Part shown: positions 50,561-60,092 of the stretch, piece after piece | Layout: every line of letters starts with the position of its first letter | How positions within the stretch are numbered: position 1 is the stretch's first letter | Assembly: GCF_002873335.1 (NCBI RefSeq) | Contig: NZ_MCUW01000010.1 | Coordinates: forward strand, 260,640-324,639 | Direction of reading: 5' to 3' | Source: Vibrio sp. 10N.286.49.B1 | GTDB taxonomy: Bacteria; Pseudomonadota; Gammaproteobacteria; Enterobacterales; Vibrionaceae | Length of the DNA stretch: 64,000 bases | Notes under the pieces: generated by a model | Told to the model about the DNA's origin: nothing | The model's input: only the letters and a program-made list of their open reading frames with translations | Databases searched by the model: none | Program-made: the position numbers and the translations under genes

Positions 50561-51568
50561 ATGTCAACGGTTAATGTAAATTCAGAAGAACTCAAATCGC
50601 TTGCTCTTAATAAATTACTAGGCGCAGGATTGGATGATAAAACAGCAAAAGAAGTAACCGATGTGTTGGTCCATGCTGATATTACCGGTGTTCATTCGCA
50701 TGGTGTGATGCGTGTCGAGCATTATTGTCAACGACTTGAGGCTGGTGGTCTAAATCCTAACGCGAACTTTACCATCGAACAGGTATCACCATCTGTAGCA
50801 ATTTTAGATTCAGATGACGGAATGGGTCATTCGGGGCTGATTGCCGCAACGAATCACGGTATTGAACTTGCGAAAGAAACCGGCCTTGGTTTTGTAAGCG
50901 TGAAAAACACGTCACACTGTGGTGCACTTTCTTACTTTATGGAGCAAGCAACGAGCCAAGGAATGATTGCGATCGCAATGACGCAAACGGACACCTGTGT
51001 TGCACCTCATGGTGGTGCTGAACGCTTTTTAGGGACTAACCCGATTGCGTTCGGCTTTCCTGTTGAAGGTGGTACACCGATGATCGTAGACATGGCGACC
51101 AGTGCAACAGCATTTGGTAAATTACTGCATGCCAAAGAGACCAACCAGTCAATTGATGAAGGCTTGGCAATCGATGTTGAGGGTAACATCACGACCGATC
51201 CTCATAAGGTTGAGAATTTATTGACGTTCGGTGGTCACAAAGGCTCTGGTATTGCGTTAGCAATTGACGCGTTGACTGGTGTATTGATGGGTGCAAACTT
51301 CAGCAACCACGTTGTTCGTATGTATGGTGATTACGACAAGTTGCGTAAATTGGCGAGTTTGGTTATTGTGATTAACCCTGAAAAATTAGGCAATGCTTTA
51401 TTTGCCGTGACGATGGCGGCGATGGTGTCAGAATTACGTTCAGTTGCGCCAGTGCCTGGCACTGAGAAAGTATTGGCTCCCAACGATCCACAAGTGGCAT
51501 ATAAAGCAAAATGTGAAGTGGAAGGTATTCCTGTCGCGAAAGGTGTCTATGCGTATTTAACGAGTTAA
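50561..51568 (+). CDS. Ldh2/malate dehydrogenase-family NAD(P)H oxidoreductase, copy 1
   Basis: The protein has 335 residues. It has the Ldh2 fold signatures HADITGVHSHGVMRVEHY, NTSHCGALSYF (catalytic His region), LGTNPIAFGFP, and the C-terminal GGHKGSGIALAIDALTGVL. The family includes YiaK (diketogulonate reductase), AllD and YjmC. It is not a classical malate dehydrogenase. Beside the UxuB- and LgoD-like genes it may reduce a 2,5-diketo-3-deoxy acid in the AHG route. A close paralogue lies at 60093. Last gene of the operon before a terminator. Confidence 0.85.
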   Translation: MSTVNVNSEELKSLALNKLLGAGLDDKTAKEVTDVLVHADITGVHSHGVMRVEHYCQRLEAGGLNPNANFTIEQVSPSVAILDSDDGMGHSGLIAATNHGIELAKETGLGFVSVKNTSHCGALSYFMEQATSQGMIAIAMTQTDTCVAPHGGAERFLGTNPIAFGFPVEGGTPMIVDMATSATAFGKLLHAKETNQSIDEGLAIDVEGNITTDPHKVENLLTFGGHKGSGIALAIDALTGVLMGANFSNHVVRMYGDYDKLRKLASLVIVINPEKLGNALFAVTMAAMVSELRSVAPVPGTEKVLAPNDPQVAYKAKCEVEGIPVAKGVYAYLTS

Positions 51569-51610
51569 GTGCGTATTTAAAGTTCAAGCCGCTTTAATAA
51601 TTTACCAAAC

Positions 51611-51654
51611 AAAACCGCCCTTTGATTTGATAGTCTCATAGTGCGGTTTTTCTT
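51611..51654. terminator. Terminator between the dehydrogenase operon and the IclR gene
   Basis: AAAACCGC (51611-51618) pairs with GCGGTTTT (51643-51650) across a long 24-nt loop, with T-rich sequence beyond. It sits between converging genes and could serve both. Confidence 0.7.
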
Positions 51655-51692
51655 GTATGTTTACCGAGCAATAAAAATGACCACTCCCGCGG

Positions 51693-52460
51693 CTAGCCAT
51701 TATTTATTTCTAGTGAAATTTGTTTCGCCGTTTGTATCATTGCTTGTTTTAATTGTTCACTAGGTGCTGTTTTTGTCTGAGTTGGTAGCATCGGTATCGT
51801 GAGTGACGCGACGATTTGCCCATCTGGTTTGCCGATTAATGTAGAAATTTCTGTGATACCAGGCAAAAATGATGATTCGGCGACAGCGTATTGATCCTTT
51901 TTAGTTTGATCTAAAATTAAGTAGAGGGCACTTTTTTCTTCATTTTTTAGCTCGTTAAAATGGTCATCTCGTTCTAGAATCATCGCTTGGACAGTGGGTT
52001 TACTGTTTGCGAGTAGTATTTGACCTGCGGCAGAGCGAGAAGGCGCTGACAGTACGCCTTCCGCGACGGCGAGAGTGATAGGGCCATGGTTGTTGGCATT
52101 AACTATGACCATGGATTGGCTTTGGTACAGCATGGAAAGGTAACAAGATTGACCGCAGTTGAAGGCTAAATCCTCCATCAGCGGGAGCGCATGTCTTCTT
52201 ATTCTATCTAATGGTGAAATACGTCTTGAGAGAGTATAGAGCTTGAGTGACATCACGTATTTAGCTGACTCAGAGTTGCGGTACAGGTAACCGCGGGACT
52301 CGAGTCCTATCAATACGCGATAGATTTCATTGCTGCTTCGTTCGAGCGCCAAGGCAATTTCAGCTTGAGAAAGAGGGGCTTCTTGCGTGGCGAGAAATTC
52401 AAGGATATCCAATCCTTTATCTAAGGCTGGAACCGCATATTTGTTCGTCATTGGTTTCAC
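51693..52460 (-). CDS. IclR-family transcriptional regulator
   Basis: The protein has 252-255 residues. The N-terminal winged HTH (about 10-70) has LDILEFLATQEAPLSQAEIA and SSNEIYRVLIGLESRGYL. The IclR effector domain (about 80-250) includes APSRSAAGQILLA. IclR proteins often control sugar-acid or aromatic catabolism; KdgR belongs to this family. The start is GTG at 52460 or ATG at 52451. It is encoded just downstream of, and co-directional with, the GH2 gene at 52554 (93-bp gap), so it may be co-transcribed and respond to agar-derived sugar acids. Ligand and sites are unknown. Confidence 0.88.
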   Translation of the reverse strand: MKPMTNKYAVPALDKGLDILEFLATQEAPLSQAEIALALERSSNEIYRVLIGLESRGYLYRNSESAKYVMSLKLYTLSRRISPLDRIRRHALPLMEDLAFNCGQSCYLSMLYQSQSMVIVNANNHGPITLAVAEGVLSAPSRSAAGQILLANSKPTVQAMILERDDHFNELKNEEKSALYLILDQTKKDQYAVAESSFLPGITEISTLIGKPDGQIVASLTIPMLPTQTKTAPSEQLKQAMIQTAKQISLEINNG

Positions 52461-52553
52461 TTTATCTGGTTAATTTTGCATGATGTACTTTACTGTATTT
52501 CCGTAAAAAAGAGGAGATAGAAAGCTCCTCATTGGTATTTTAGTTGTTGATGT

Positions 52554-54923
52554 TTAGTCTATTTTCCACATTTCAGGCCAATATCGATAAACGCCATGTC
52601 CGTGTTTTTCCAACCTTTTTTTTGCTTGTGCCAAATACGCTAGACTTTGTGCTTTTGCTTTTTCTTGGTCTCCAATGAGTAATGTATATAAATTCGTCGC
52701 GACGACATTACCGTTTTGTTCTCGAATGATACATTCGATGTCAAATGTGCCATCCGCATCACCTGGTATTAGCCAGCTTACCTTGCTAATAGATTCTGAC
52801 GAATCGGGTTTTACCGAAATTTGTACTTGGTCTTTTCTACCTGTCGGTTGCCCTTGATACATGACTTGCCATTCCAAAATTAAATCGCGATGCTCATGTT
52901 GATAGTCATTGACAATCCAGAGTTCTGCATTAAATTCCTCTCCAGACTTCCAGCGTCTTTTATGAAATGCAAGGCTTGGTAATAAAGGTTGATAGGCGCG
53001 TTTTAAGTAGCCAAATGAGCGTTTTTTTTCACCATAATAATCGACCACCCCCCATTTTATATCGGGAACATGGGTGATGAAGTGGCAAATGGCAACGCCG
53101 CTCATTTTTGGTTTACGTCGGCGATAGGTCTCTAATGCATATTGAATGACGGTTCCTTGAGCAATTTGTGTCGCTTCAACAAATTGTTCAAGCGAGTCTA
53201 TTCTGTAGTCGTTAAAGACTTCAAAGTTTAGGTTTTTTAGAATATCAATATCCGCCCAATGGTAAGCCCAACTTGGTCCCATTGGCCAAAGTTCATCTTC
53301 AGGTATAAATCGCTTTAAGCTTTCCACATTTGGGGCTGATGCGGCCGTCAATTCAGGAATGATCGCACAATCAAGCGAAGGGTAATACTCTTCCATGAAT
53401 TCGGCTCCTCCTTGATAATAGTGTTCATTAGCGTGAATCGATTCTTTAGGTTTAAATCCCATATTAATCGCGGATTCCGAGCTTAATGGAGACGCCAGTC
53501 CATAAGGTACTGCAGTGGCAGAATTGACAATTTTTCCAATTCGCTCCATTAGCATTTTGTTGCCACTTTTTTCATGCGCACCGGAGAAAAAAACTTCCTC
53601 CCCACCCATCCAAAAAATTTGTGACGGGTGATTTCTACGTTGCTTCACGGTTTCGAGACATTCGTGTAGGACGCCTTGAACAAAGTCTTCGTCTTTAGGA
53701 TAAGCTTGAGTCGCTAATGTGAAGTTGGTCCATACTGTAATGCCTAATTCATCACAAAGTTTATAGAATTCAGGAACCTCTGGCGGGTGCCAACCGAAGA
53801 TTCGTAAGTTGTTAATATTGGCTTCTTTGACGAGGTTTAAACGATGTTGGTATTTTTCATCATTATTACGCCCGTAGAAAAATGAAGGCTGTCCGCCCCA
53901 ACAAGCCGAACGTAGAAAGTGGCGTTTACCGTTAATTTTGAATGTCCATGGGAACTCAGCTTCTTCTTCCGTGAAACCAGGGTTCATCTCCATAGATACT
54001 TCTCTAAGGCCAATCGTTTCCGTGTAGGTGTCTAATGTGGACGTTTTTTCGGATAATAGCGACACATCCAGTTTATACAGATTGGGCTTTCCCATGTCCC
54101 ATGGCCACCATAGCTGCGCATCTTTGACAACTATTTTTGTTTGGATAGTTGTCTCACCGGGAGGTGCCAATACTGATAATTGATGGGATGTTGTGGTTGT
54201 TTCGCAGTTTTTGCCGTTTAGTATCGCGGCAAGGCAAATTGACTTAGATTCCTGATTGCTGTTATTCACCACCACCTCTAAATGCAAAATTGCGGTATTG
54301 TCATCTTGCAAAGTGACATCCGTGCATATTTCTTTTATACGGGTGGGATCGCTTGCTTCTATCTTGACTGGCTGCCATATTCCAAAAGGAACCAATCCAG
54401 AGAAGTAATCTCCGGAAAAATTCACTTTCTTGCCACCGCAATTACGATAGTTTTTAGGCGGAGGATTTAATTTCACCATCAGGTTGTTTGAGCCGTCTTT
54501 CCAATCTTCGTAACTGACAATATCGGTAATATCAAAATAAAAAGAAGAGAACATGCCTTCGTGGCTGCCTAGGAATTGCCCATTAAGCCAAACTTCACAA
54601 CTGTAATCGACCCCTTCAAAAATAAGACGTATTTGTTGGCCTTTCATCGCAGGGTCTATTGCAAAACGCCTTTGATACCACCATTCGTACTCTTGAACCC
54701 ATTTTGCTCGATGCATATTTCGACCAAAATTAGGATCGTCGAGCTCTCCTACTCGATAAAGGTCGGTATAAACATCGCCGGGTACGGCTGCAAAGTTCCA
54801 GCTAAACGTCGTGCCTTGGTATTCGGCAGGCAACAGATGTAACCCTTCTATTTTTCCTTGTCCGGGCCGCATTCGTTCCATTTGCCATCGACATCCACTT
54901 AGATCTTGAATCTGTCTCGTCAT
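52554..54923 (-). CDS. GH2 family glycosidase, beta-mannosidase-like, cytoplasmic
   Basis: The protein has 789 residues and no signal peptide. Domain order is GH2 sugar-binding jelly roll (about 1-190), Ig-like (about 195-310), TIM barrel (about 315-610), then C-terminal beta domains. The fold resembles beta-mannosidase-type GH2 members (WVQEYEWWYQRRF, ANINNLRIFGWHPPE). The expected acid/base motif W-x-G-N-E appears as WMGGEE (E442, E443), so the Asn of the clan A Asn-Glu pair is replaced by Glu. The nucleophile is probably E524 in IPELTAAS. In Vibrio, a GH2 agarolytic beta-galactosidase is known to trim agaro-oligosaccharides; this more divergent paralogue may act on porphyran or modified ends. 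Confidence 0.82.
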   Translation of the reverse strand: MTRQIQDLSGCRWQMERMRPGQGKIEGLHLLPAEYQGTTFSWNFAAVPGDVYTDLYRVGELDDPNFGRNMHRAKWVQEYEWWYQRRFAIDPAMKGQQIRLIFEGVDYSCEVWLNGQFLGSHEGMFSSFYFDITDIVSYEDWKDGSNNLMVKLNPPPKNYRNCGGKKVNFSGDYFSGLVPFGIWQPVKIEASDPTRIKEICTDVTLQDDNTAILHLEVVVNNSNQESKSICLAAILNGKNCETTTTSHQLSVLAPPGETTIQTKIVVKDAQLWWPWDMGKPNLYKLDVSLLSEKTSTLDTYTETIGLREVSMEMNPGFTEEEAEFPWTFKINGKRHFLRSACWGGQPSFFYGRNNDEKYQHRLNLVKEANINNLRIFGWHPPEVPEFYKLCDELGITVWTNFTLATQAYPKDEDFVQGVLHECLETVKQRRNHPSQIFWMGGEEVFFSGAHEKSGNKMLMERIGKIVNSATAVPYGLASPLSSESAINMGFKPKESIHANEHYYQGGAEFMEEYYPSLDCAIIPELTAASAPNVESLKRFIPEDELWPMGPSWAYHWADIDILKNLNFEVFNDYRIDSLEQFVEATQIAQGTVIQYALETYRRRKPKMSGVAICHFITHVPDIKWGVVDYYGEKKRSFGYLKRAYQPLLPSLAFHKRRWKSGEEFNAELWIVNDYQHEHRDLILEWQVMYQGQPTGRKDQVQISVKPDSSESISKVSWLIPGDADGTFDIECIIREQNGNVVATNLYTLLIGDQEKAKAQSLAYLAQAKKRLEKHGHGVYRYWPEMWKID

Positions 54924-55276
54924 TGTATTGTCCTTTGTATATGAATATTAAATTCAAGTATAAATGTAAAGGTTGATGAGTATAGTTTTTTTTGGTTAAT
55001 ATGTGAGTGAGATTTAGGAAATTGATTAACAACTCTAATTGGGCATGAATTGACTTGTTTAATGAGTAGAGTAGGGGTGATGAGCGAGCCTCTGGTTTTA
55101 CGCGACAGGGTCTGTGTGATGGTAACGTGGAGAATATTAAAGCAAGCTAATACAGATAAAAAGCGAGAAGTAAAGCGGAACAGTTGACTGCTTAAGGATG
55201 CGCATACGGCTTGCCAAGGAAGGTTTTAAATGGCGTGCTGCATCCTGCTGTCGGATTTATAAGTCATTACTTGTAG
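54924..55276. promoter_or_regulatory. Spacer upstream of the mannosidase-like GH2
   Basis: A partial operator TTTGGTTAATATGT lies at 54991-55004, about 70 bp before the GH2 start. I see no other gene or structure in this interval. Confidence 0.4.
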
Positions 55277-55567
55277 TTATAACTTTTGATATTGCGAGCA
55301 GATTCGACCGTAATTGTCATCGATATACTTTTGCCTTAAAACTGGGGGGATGTCACAGTATTCTTCGCGCCCTAAATTATACCCTTCTTTGTATGCCTCT
55401 CTATTAACGCCTGAGAGTGCGTTGAATTGTTCACTGGATATCGGATAGAGCCCATCAATTGATTGTCCGTATCCATACTGTTTCCATGTATCGCCATTAG
55501 CTGCCATATCAGGAGATGCTGAGCATCCTCCTAGAATCAAAGCAGCCAGTATCCATGTTAATCTCAT
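55277..55567 (-). CDS. Small DUF2799-like lipoprotein
   Basis: This 96-residue protein starts at the ATG at 55567 (ribosome site GAGGAT). The lipoprotein signal is MRLTWILAALILGGC. The mature part has WKQYGYGQSIDG and YKEGYNLGREEYCDI, like DUF2799 envelope lipoproteins of gammaproteobacteria whose function is unknown. It looks like ordinary chromosomal material rather than part of the agar pathway, perhaps a relic of the original gene order. Confidence 0.75.
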   Translation of the reverse strand: MRLTWILAALILGGCSASPDMAANGDTWKQYGYGQSIDGLYPISSEQFNALSGVNREAYKEGYNLGREEYCDIPPVLRQKYIDDNYGRICSQYQKL

Positions 55568-55992
55568 AGTGTTAATCCTCTGGTAGTCATCCACCCAATG
55601 TTGGAGGTGTAAACCATGAAAGATTCAGCATTATAATATTAATGCCCCTGAATCTTGATGATTTTTCTTTGGGCAATAAAAGTATTACTTAATAAATAAA
55701 TAAATCAAGTTGTTGATTAATAGTAACTTTTTATCTAATACTGATGCGCCAATAATGGTGATGGTGCAGACGAATTAGTCCAATTCATTCAACTATCAAT
55801 TGAAAAGGAAAACCATTTACAACTAATCACACCGTCATGTCGGGGAAAAGAATTCATGGATGTGGAAGTAATTAACCATGAATTCATAGTGTTGATGAAG
55901 TCCGGAAAAATTGGTAAATAAATCCGCTCACTCTAGCGTGTGCACTTTTAACTTTTCCGCCTTCCATTTTTCGAAGGATGTGTGTTGTAGTG
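55568..55992. other. Intergenic stretch with a possible gene relic
   Basis: A rightward frame from about 55751 to a stop at 55921 reads NGDGADELVQFIQLSIEKEN and on to FIVLMKSGKIGK. It has no start codon near its beginning, and an upstream stop precedes it. It looks like the tail of a lost gene; I do not recognise the family. Nothing else stands out. Confidence 0.3.
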
Positions 55993-58419
55993 TTAAGAAT
56001 GGTAAGTAAAGCGTCCAAGGTGTGGATGTAAAATAGAGAAAGAATAACCTGCGTTTTGGTTTTTGATACGTACCATTAGCAAGGTTTTGCCTTGATAGGT
56101 GTGACATTGTTTCTGGGTAAAGCAGTTGGCGGTATTGATATTACCATTGTCACTGCCTATCCAATCGAGATTATACATGTCATCGAGGATAAAACTTGTG
56201 TCTTGGTGTGTGATAGGATTATTGTTTTCGTCGAGTATTGAGATAACAAACTGCTTCACTTCATCGTTGTCTGAAACGGCTTCTTCAGTGATTTTTATTA
56301 AATATGCTTGCTGTGTGGTGGCAATGACATCGATGCATTCAGAGCGGTCATCTATTAGACCTCGCGCTTGAATGGAGCCGGCAGTGAACGGTACAGCCCA
56401 ACGCATTATGTGATCATTTTGACTTGTTAAATGCCGAACACCGTAAGTTATCTCGTTGATCCATAATTCAACGCTAGGACAATTAGAAATGACTTCAACA
56501 ATGATCCAATCGCCGTTTTCATAATTCCAATGTTGCTCTACGTCATGCCATGACCATAGTCGTTGTTCCCACGCATGCGGGTCTTTTTCAAAGGCTAAAT
56601 AATTCGCTTTATTGATGTTTAGATTGCTGCTGCTAGCTGGATGAGTGTAGATTTTTGTGATCGGAGTTTCTGTCCACAGAGATTGAAACAAGAAATAACT
56701 CGGTTTTTTAAATCCTGCGGTATCTAACAATCCGCTGTTGGTGATCTTCGTTGGCCATTGATTGTGTGATTCTCCTAGGTAATTAATCCCAGTCCACAGA
56801 AAAAGCCCTGCGATAAATGGACGCTCAATCACTGCCTTCCATTCGTGCCATTGCGGTAAGCTTTCATTACCGATAATGGGAAGGTGAGGGTAGAGTTGGT
56901 GTCCATAGTCATAAATGACGCGTCGATAGCTGTACCCAATGACGTCAAGTGCGTCGGAATAACCAGAAAGGTAACTAACTGAGGGTAAGATACAATTGGC
57001 CGTCACGGGACGATGTGGGTCGAGTTTTTTCACCCATTGAGTAAGTTTTTGAGCGGTTTTTCCAATGTCATATCGCTGTTTTGGGAGTGATTTGAGTTGT
57101 TGTGCAATTTCTGACGGCGAGTTTGGTGGAAGGCTCCAAAAGTAATTGCCATCCCATTTTGCGTCAAAAAAGCCGGTTGCTTGGACATTTCTTGGATAGG
57201 TCCACTCAATTTCGTTGCCAATACTCCACATAAATATAGATGGGTGATTATGATGGCAAAGTAATGTGTTTGTAAGGTCTTTCTCTGCATCCTCTTGGAA
57301 GTACTCGTAAGAACCTCGAGAATAATAATCGGCGTGTTGTTCTCCCATATTGTGGCGTTTGTCTTTTGGGTAATCCCATTCGTCAAAAAATTCATCCTGG
57401 ACTAGTAACCCAAGCTCGTCACAAAGATCCAAAAGGACTTTAGAGGCTGGATTATGAGCAATTCGAATGGCGTTAACGCCTCCACATTTTAGAATGGTTA
57501 ATCTTCTTTGCCAGACTTCTCTCGGTACTGCGGCTCCGACAATCCCTCCGTCGTGGTGTAAACAGACACCTTGGATTTTCATTGGTCGATTATTAAGGAA
57601 AAAGCCGTTCATGGTGTCAAAGTGAATACTTCTGACGCCGCAGCGCTCTTCGGTAATATCAACTAAAACATTGTCAATATAGAGTTCGGTTACAACGGTA
57701 TAAAAAAACGGAGTGTCTGTATCCCAAAGTTTTGGGTTTTTAATGGGCAAAATTAAGTGATATTTGTCGTTTATTTTCTCGACCTTAGTTTCATGTTGCG
57801 AGACAGAAAGGGCGCCTACTTTTTTTGATTCAACCACTTTGGAAACTAACCGCATGGTTTTATCTTGATGTCGCTCAGAAAACTCGATCTCAATATCTTG
57901 ATGAATCTCGGCATAGCTGGGGGTTATCTTGGGTGTACTTAGTCTGTTCTGCCATAAACCGATATGAGTTTTATCGGTCATGACAAGGTTCACATCGCGG
58001 TAAATACCGGATCCTGTGTACCAGCGACTGTCAACGAATCGAGTTCTGTCGACTTTAATCAGTAATTCATTTTCTTCTTCGAGGTGTCGTGTGATATCGA
58101 TGATAAATGGAGAGTAGCCATAATGCTGAGTATGGAGATGAGTTCCATTTAACCATATTTGGGAATGATTATAGATACCATCAAACACAAGAAATGCTTT
58201 TTTGTGCAGACGACTTATTGGGTTTGCAAACGGTTTTTTGTACCAACCGATGCCACCGGGAAGGTAACCGGTCGCGCCGTCTAATTCGGATGAAAAGGGA
58301 AAAGCAATACTCCAATCGTGAGGCAGTTTAATGGATTGCCAATCATCGGCAAAGAAATTGGGTGTGTCCTTTAATAGGAATTGCCAATCAAGATTAAATA
58401 AAATGTTATTCCTTGGCAT
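55993..58419 (-). CDS. GH2 beta-galactosidase, candidate agarolytic beta-galactosidase
   Basis: The protein has 808 residues, without a signal peptide. The GH2 jelly roll has KLPHDWSIAFPF, GYLPGGIGWYKK and DGIYNHSQIWLNG. The Ig-like and TIM-barrel domains follow: acid/base E403 in WSIGNEIEW, nucleophile E519 in IIGNESLPQW, and HHDGGIVGAA upstream. An extra C-terminal Ig-like part (about 690-800) follows. In Vibrio sp. EJY3 a GH2 enzyme removes D-galactose from the non-reducing end of agaro-oligosaccharides, leaving even-numbered products for GH117. This gene lies directly downstream of GH117 in the same direction (133-bp gap), which supports that role. Confidence 0.87.
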   Translation of the reverse strand: MPRNNILFNLDWQFLLKDTPNFFADDWQSIKLPHDWSIAFPFSSELDGATGYLPGGIGWYKKPFANPISRLHKKAFLVFDGIYNHSQIWLNGTHLHTQHYGYSPFIIDITRHLEEENELLIKVDRTRFVDSRWYTGSGIYRDVNLVMTDKTHIGLWQNRLSTPKITPSYAEIHQDIEIEFSERHQDKTMRLVSKVVESKKVGALSVSQHETKVEKINDKYHLILPIKNPKLWDTDTPFFYTVVTELYIDNVLVDITEERCGVRSIHFDTMNGFFLNNRPMKIQGVCLHHDGGIVGAAVPREVWQRRLTILKCGGVNAIRIAHNPASKVLLDLCDELGLLVQDEFFDEWDYPKDKRHNMGEQHADYYSRGSYEYFQEDAEKDLTNTLLCHHNHPSIFMWSIGNEIEWTYPRNVQATGFFDAKWDGNYFWSLPPNSPSEIAQQLKSLPKQRYDIGKTAQKLTQWVKKLDPHRPVTANCILPSVSYLSGYSDALDVIGYSYRRVIYDYGHQLYPHLPIIGNESLPQWHEWKAVIERPFIAGLFLWTGINYLGESHNQWPTKITNSGLLDTAGFKKPSYFLFQSLWTETPITKIYTHPASSSNLNINKANYLAFEKDPHAWEQRLWSWHDVEQHWNYENGDWIIVEVISNCPSVELWINEITYGVRHLTSQNDHIMRWAVPFTAGSIQARGLIDDRSECIDVIATTQQAYLIKITEEAVSDNDEVKQFVISILDENNNPITHQDTSFILDDMYNLDWIGSDNGNINTANCFTQKQCHTYQGKTLLMVRIKNQNAGYSFSILHPHLGRFTYHS

Positions 58420-58446
58420 TATACAAGCCCCATATCGTTATTCCTG

Positions 58447-58467
58447 TCACGCTATCGGATAACGTGA
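58447..58467. promoter_or_regulatory. Imperfect palindrome before the GH2 beta-galactosidase
   Basis: TCACGCTATC and GATAACGTGA flank a central G, with nine of ten positions complementary. It lies 28 bp upstream of the GH2 start. It could be an operator for a second regulator such as the IclR protein, or a processing hairpin. Confidence 0.4.
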
Positions 58468-58495
58468 TGAGACTTTGCGGTGAGTCTATTTCATG

Positions 58496-58528
58496 ACGTA
58501 TCATCTCTAACGAGCAGAGATGATACGT
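58496..58528 (-). terminator. Hairpin past the GH117 gene
   Basis: ACGTATCATCTC (58496-58507) pairs exactly with GAGATGATACGT (58517-58528) around a 9-nt loop, 25 bp past the GH117 stop. It has no strong U-run, so it may only attenuate read-through into the GH2 gene. Confidence 0.6.
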
Positions 58529-58552
58529 GGTGATTTCAAAATAGCGCCCCAA

Positions 58553-59635
58553 TTAGTTGCTGTTTTGGAAGGTGCCGATGTCCAGTACTTGTCGCTTGAT
58601 ACGGTATCGACAGATGAAGTTCCAGTTCCAAGATGGGTCATACTTATGACACAGCCCCCACTCTAAACCCGGTTCGAGCGTTGAGTCTGACTCTTCAGAG
58701 CGGAAGATACCCAATGCTTCGGGTGCTCCTTTTATGTAGGACATGATTTCGAAGTTTATGCCATCTTTTGCCCACTGAATCGTATTCTTTTCAGGGCCGT
58801 CAGTCGTGATCAATGACGCGATGCCTCCGTTGTAGTGCCACACTGCCACTTCATGACCACTATTGGATATCGGATTGTACTCAGATTTGATGTATGGACC
58901 TAGGATATGGTCAGCAATGGCTACACCATGCTTGATCTCACGACCCCCCATGTTCATTTCCTCGCCCATTGTTTCACCCTTGTAATAAAGGTAGAACTTA
59001 TTGTCGAAGAACATTAAGCATGGATCGTGGACTTTATGGCTATCAAAGCTGCCTTTTGATTTCACGATAAATCGATTGTCTTCTTCACCACTCCACTCGC
59101 CGTCTTTCGAAGGGCTTAAAATAGGTGCTTCGGTTTTGGTCCAAGGTCCAAATGGGCTGTCTGCCCATGCCATTGCGATTTCTTCATATTGGCGGTTGGT
59201 GTAAGGCGACCTAACCGTTTGGTAAACAAGGTAATACCGGCCTTCATGGGCAAGGACTTCCGGTGTAAAGACGGCACGATCATCATATTTGCCGGGTGAG
59301 CCGGCTTGAATCGCGGGTCCTTCTTCCTTCCAGGTGATGCCATCTTCGGAGCTAGCATGCCATACCTCGGTAAGATCCCAGGGGAACACTTTATCGTTGA
59401 TATCGCCGGTAAATCCGAGTGTTTCACCTTCCCCTTTCGTGTACCAACAATGGTAGGTATTGTCGACTTGAATGACCGCTGTTGGATCTCTTCTAATGAC
59501 ACCGTCTTCGAACTCGAAATCGCCTTTGAGATCGATGACATCGAACTCAACCATCCACTCTGAGCCTTTTTTATCATAACCCAACTCGATCGCACGACGG
59601 CTAGCGAGGCTGAGTTTTTCCCCTGATTTGTCCAT
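58553..59635 (-). CDS. GH117 alpha-1,3-(3,6-anhydro)-L-galactosidase (neoagarobiose hydrolase)
   Basis: The protein has 360 residues from the ATG at 59635, chosen because AGAGGT precedes it and the length equals known GH117 enzymes. The frame continues upstream to 59740, but that part resembles neither a signal nor the family. The five-bladed propeller has RRDPTAVI (D50), [13 protein letters not shown] (D204) and [12 protein letters not shown] (H261, E262, H267), the catalytic and metal-site motifs of the family. It has no signal peptide, so it acts in the cytoplasm. It splits neoagarobiose and longer neoagaro-oligosaccharides into AHG and D-galactose, feeding the AHG enzymes encoded nearby. 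Confidence 0.9.
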   Translation of the reverse strand: MDKSGEKLSLASRRAIELGYDKKGSEWMVEFDVIDLKGDFEFEDGVIRRDPTAVIQVDNTYHCWYTKGEGETLGFTGDINDKVFPWDLTEVWHASSEDGITWKEEGPAIQAGSPGKYDDRAVFTPEVLAHEGRYYLVYQTVRSPYTNRQYEEIAMAWADSPFGPWTKTEAPILSPSKDGEWSGEEDNRFIVKSKGSFDSHKVHDPCLMFFDNKFYLYYKGETMGEEMNMGGREIKHGVAIADHILGPYIKSEYNPISNSGHEVAVWHYNGGIASLITTDGPEKNTIQWAKDGINFEIMSYIKGAPEALGIFRSEESDSTLEPGLEWGLCHKYDPSWNWNFICRYRIKRQVLDIGTFQNSN

Positions 59636-60092
59636 ATCTACCTCTGAGAATAATATTGAATCTTCGGCAAAGGTAAACCAGTTTTTAGTTTGGTGCAATA
59701 TGTAGTAAGCAAGAGAGACAAGCAGCGTGACAAGGCGCACGTAATTTTCACTAACGGACAGTAATCGCGACTATAGTACGCGTTTATTGGTATGTAGGTC
59801 GTTGTTGGCCTAATTTTTCGGCATGCATAATGATTAGAAGCCGCTTCAATTACAATAATAAGAGCGCAAATAAGTACAATAACAAGCATATTACGAACAT
59901 AAATCGTACAATTGGTTGTCCAGTTGGGGTGGTTTGGTGAGCCATGTGATTGTGATCACTGAAATTCATCAAACTATCAATTATAAATAAAGCTCATTGG
60001 TTAACCATGGTGTCATTTGCACCGTTGATATGATGATACACACGGCTTGTTAGTGAATAACACGATTTAATACAAGGTTTTAAGAGGCATAT
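59636..60092. promoter_or_regulatory. Divergent GH117/Ldh2 promoter region with operators and a CRP-like site
   Basis: ATTGGTTGTCCAGT at 59911-59924 (nine of ten arm bases) and ATTGGTTAACCATG at 59996-60009 match the common palindrome. Between them, TGTGA-TTGTGA-TCACT at 59945-59960 matches the CRP consensus at nine of ten positions. Joint control by a substrate-responsive repressor and by catabolite activation is plausible. Confidence 0.6.

Noticed and set aside
59636..59740. N-terminal extension of GH117 giving a hydrophobic start
   Set aside because: The extension begins upstream without a ribosome site, and the internal ATG at 59635 has AGAGGT and gives the family's usual length; I treat GH117 as cytoplasmic.
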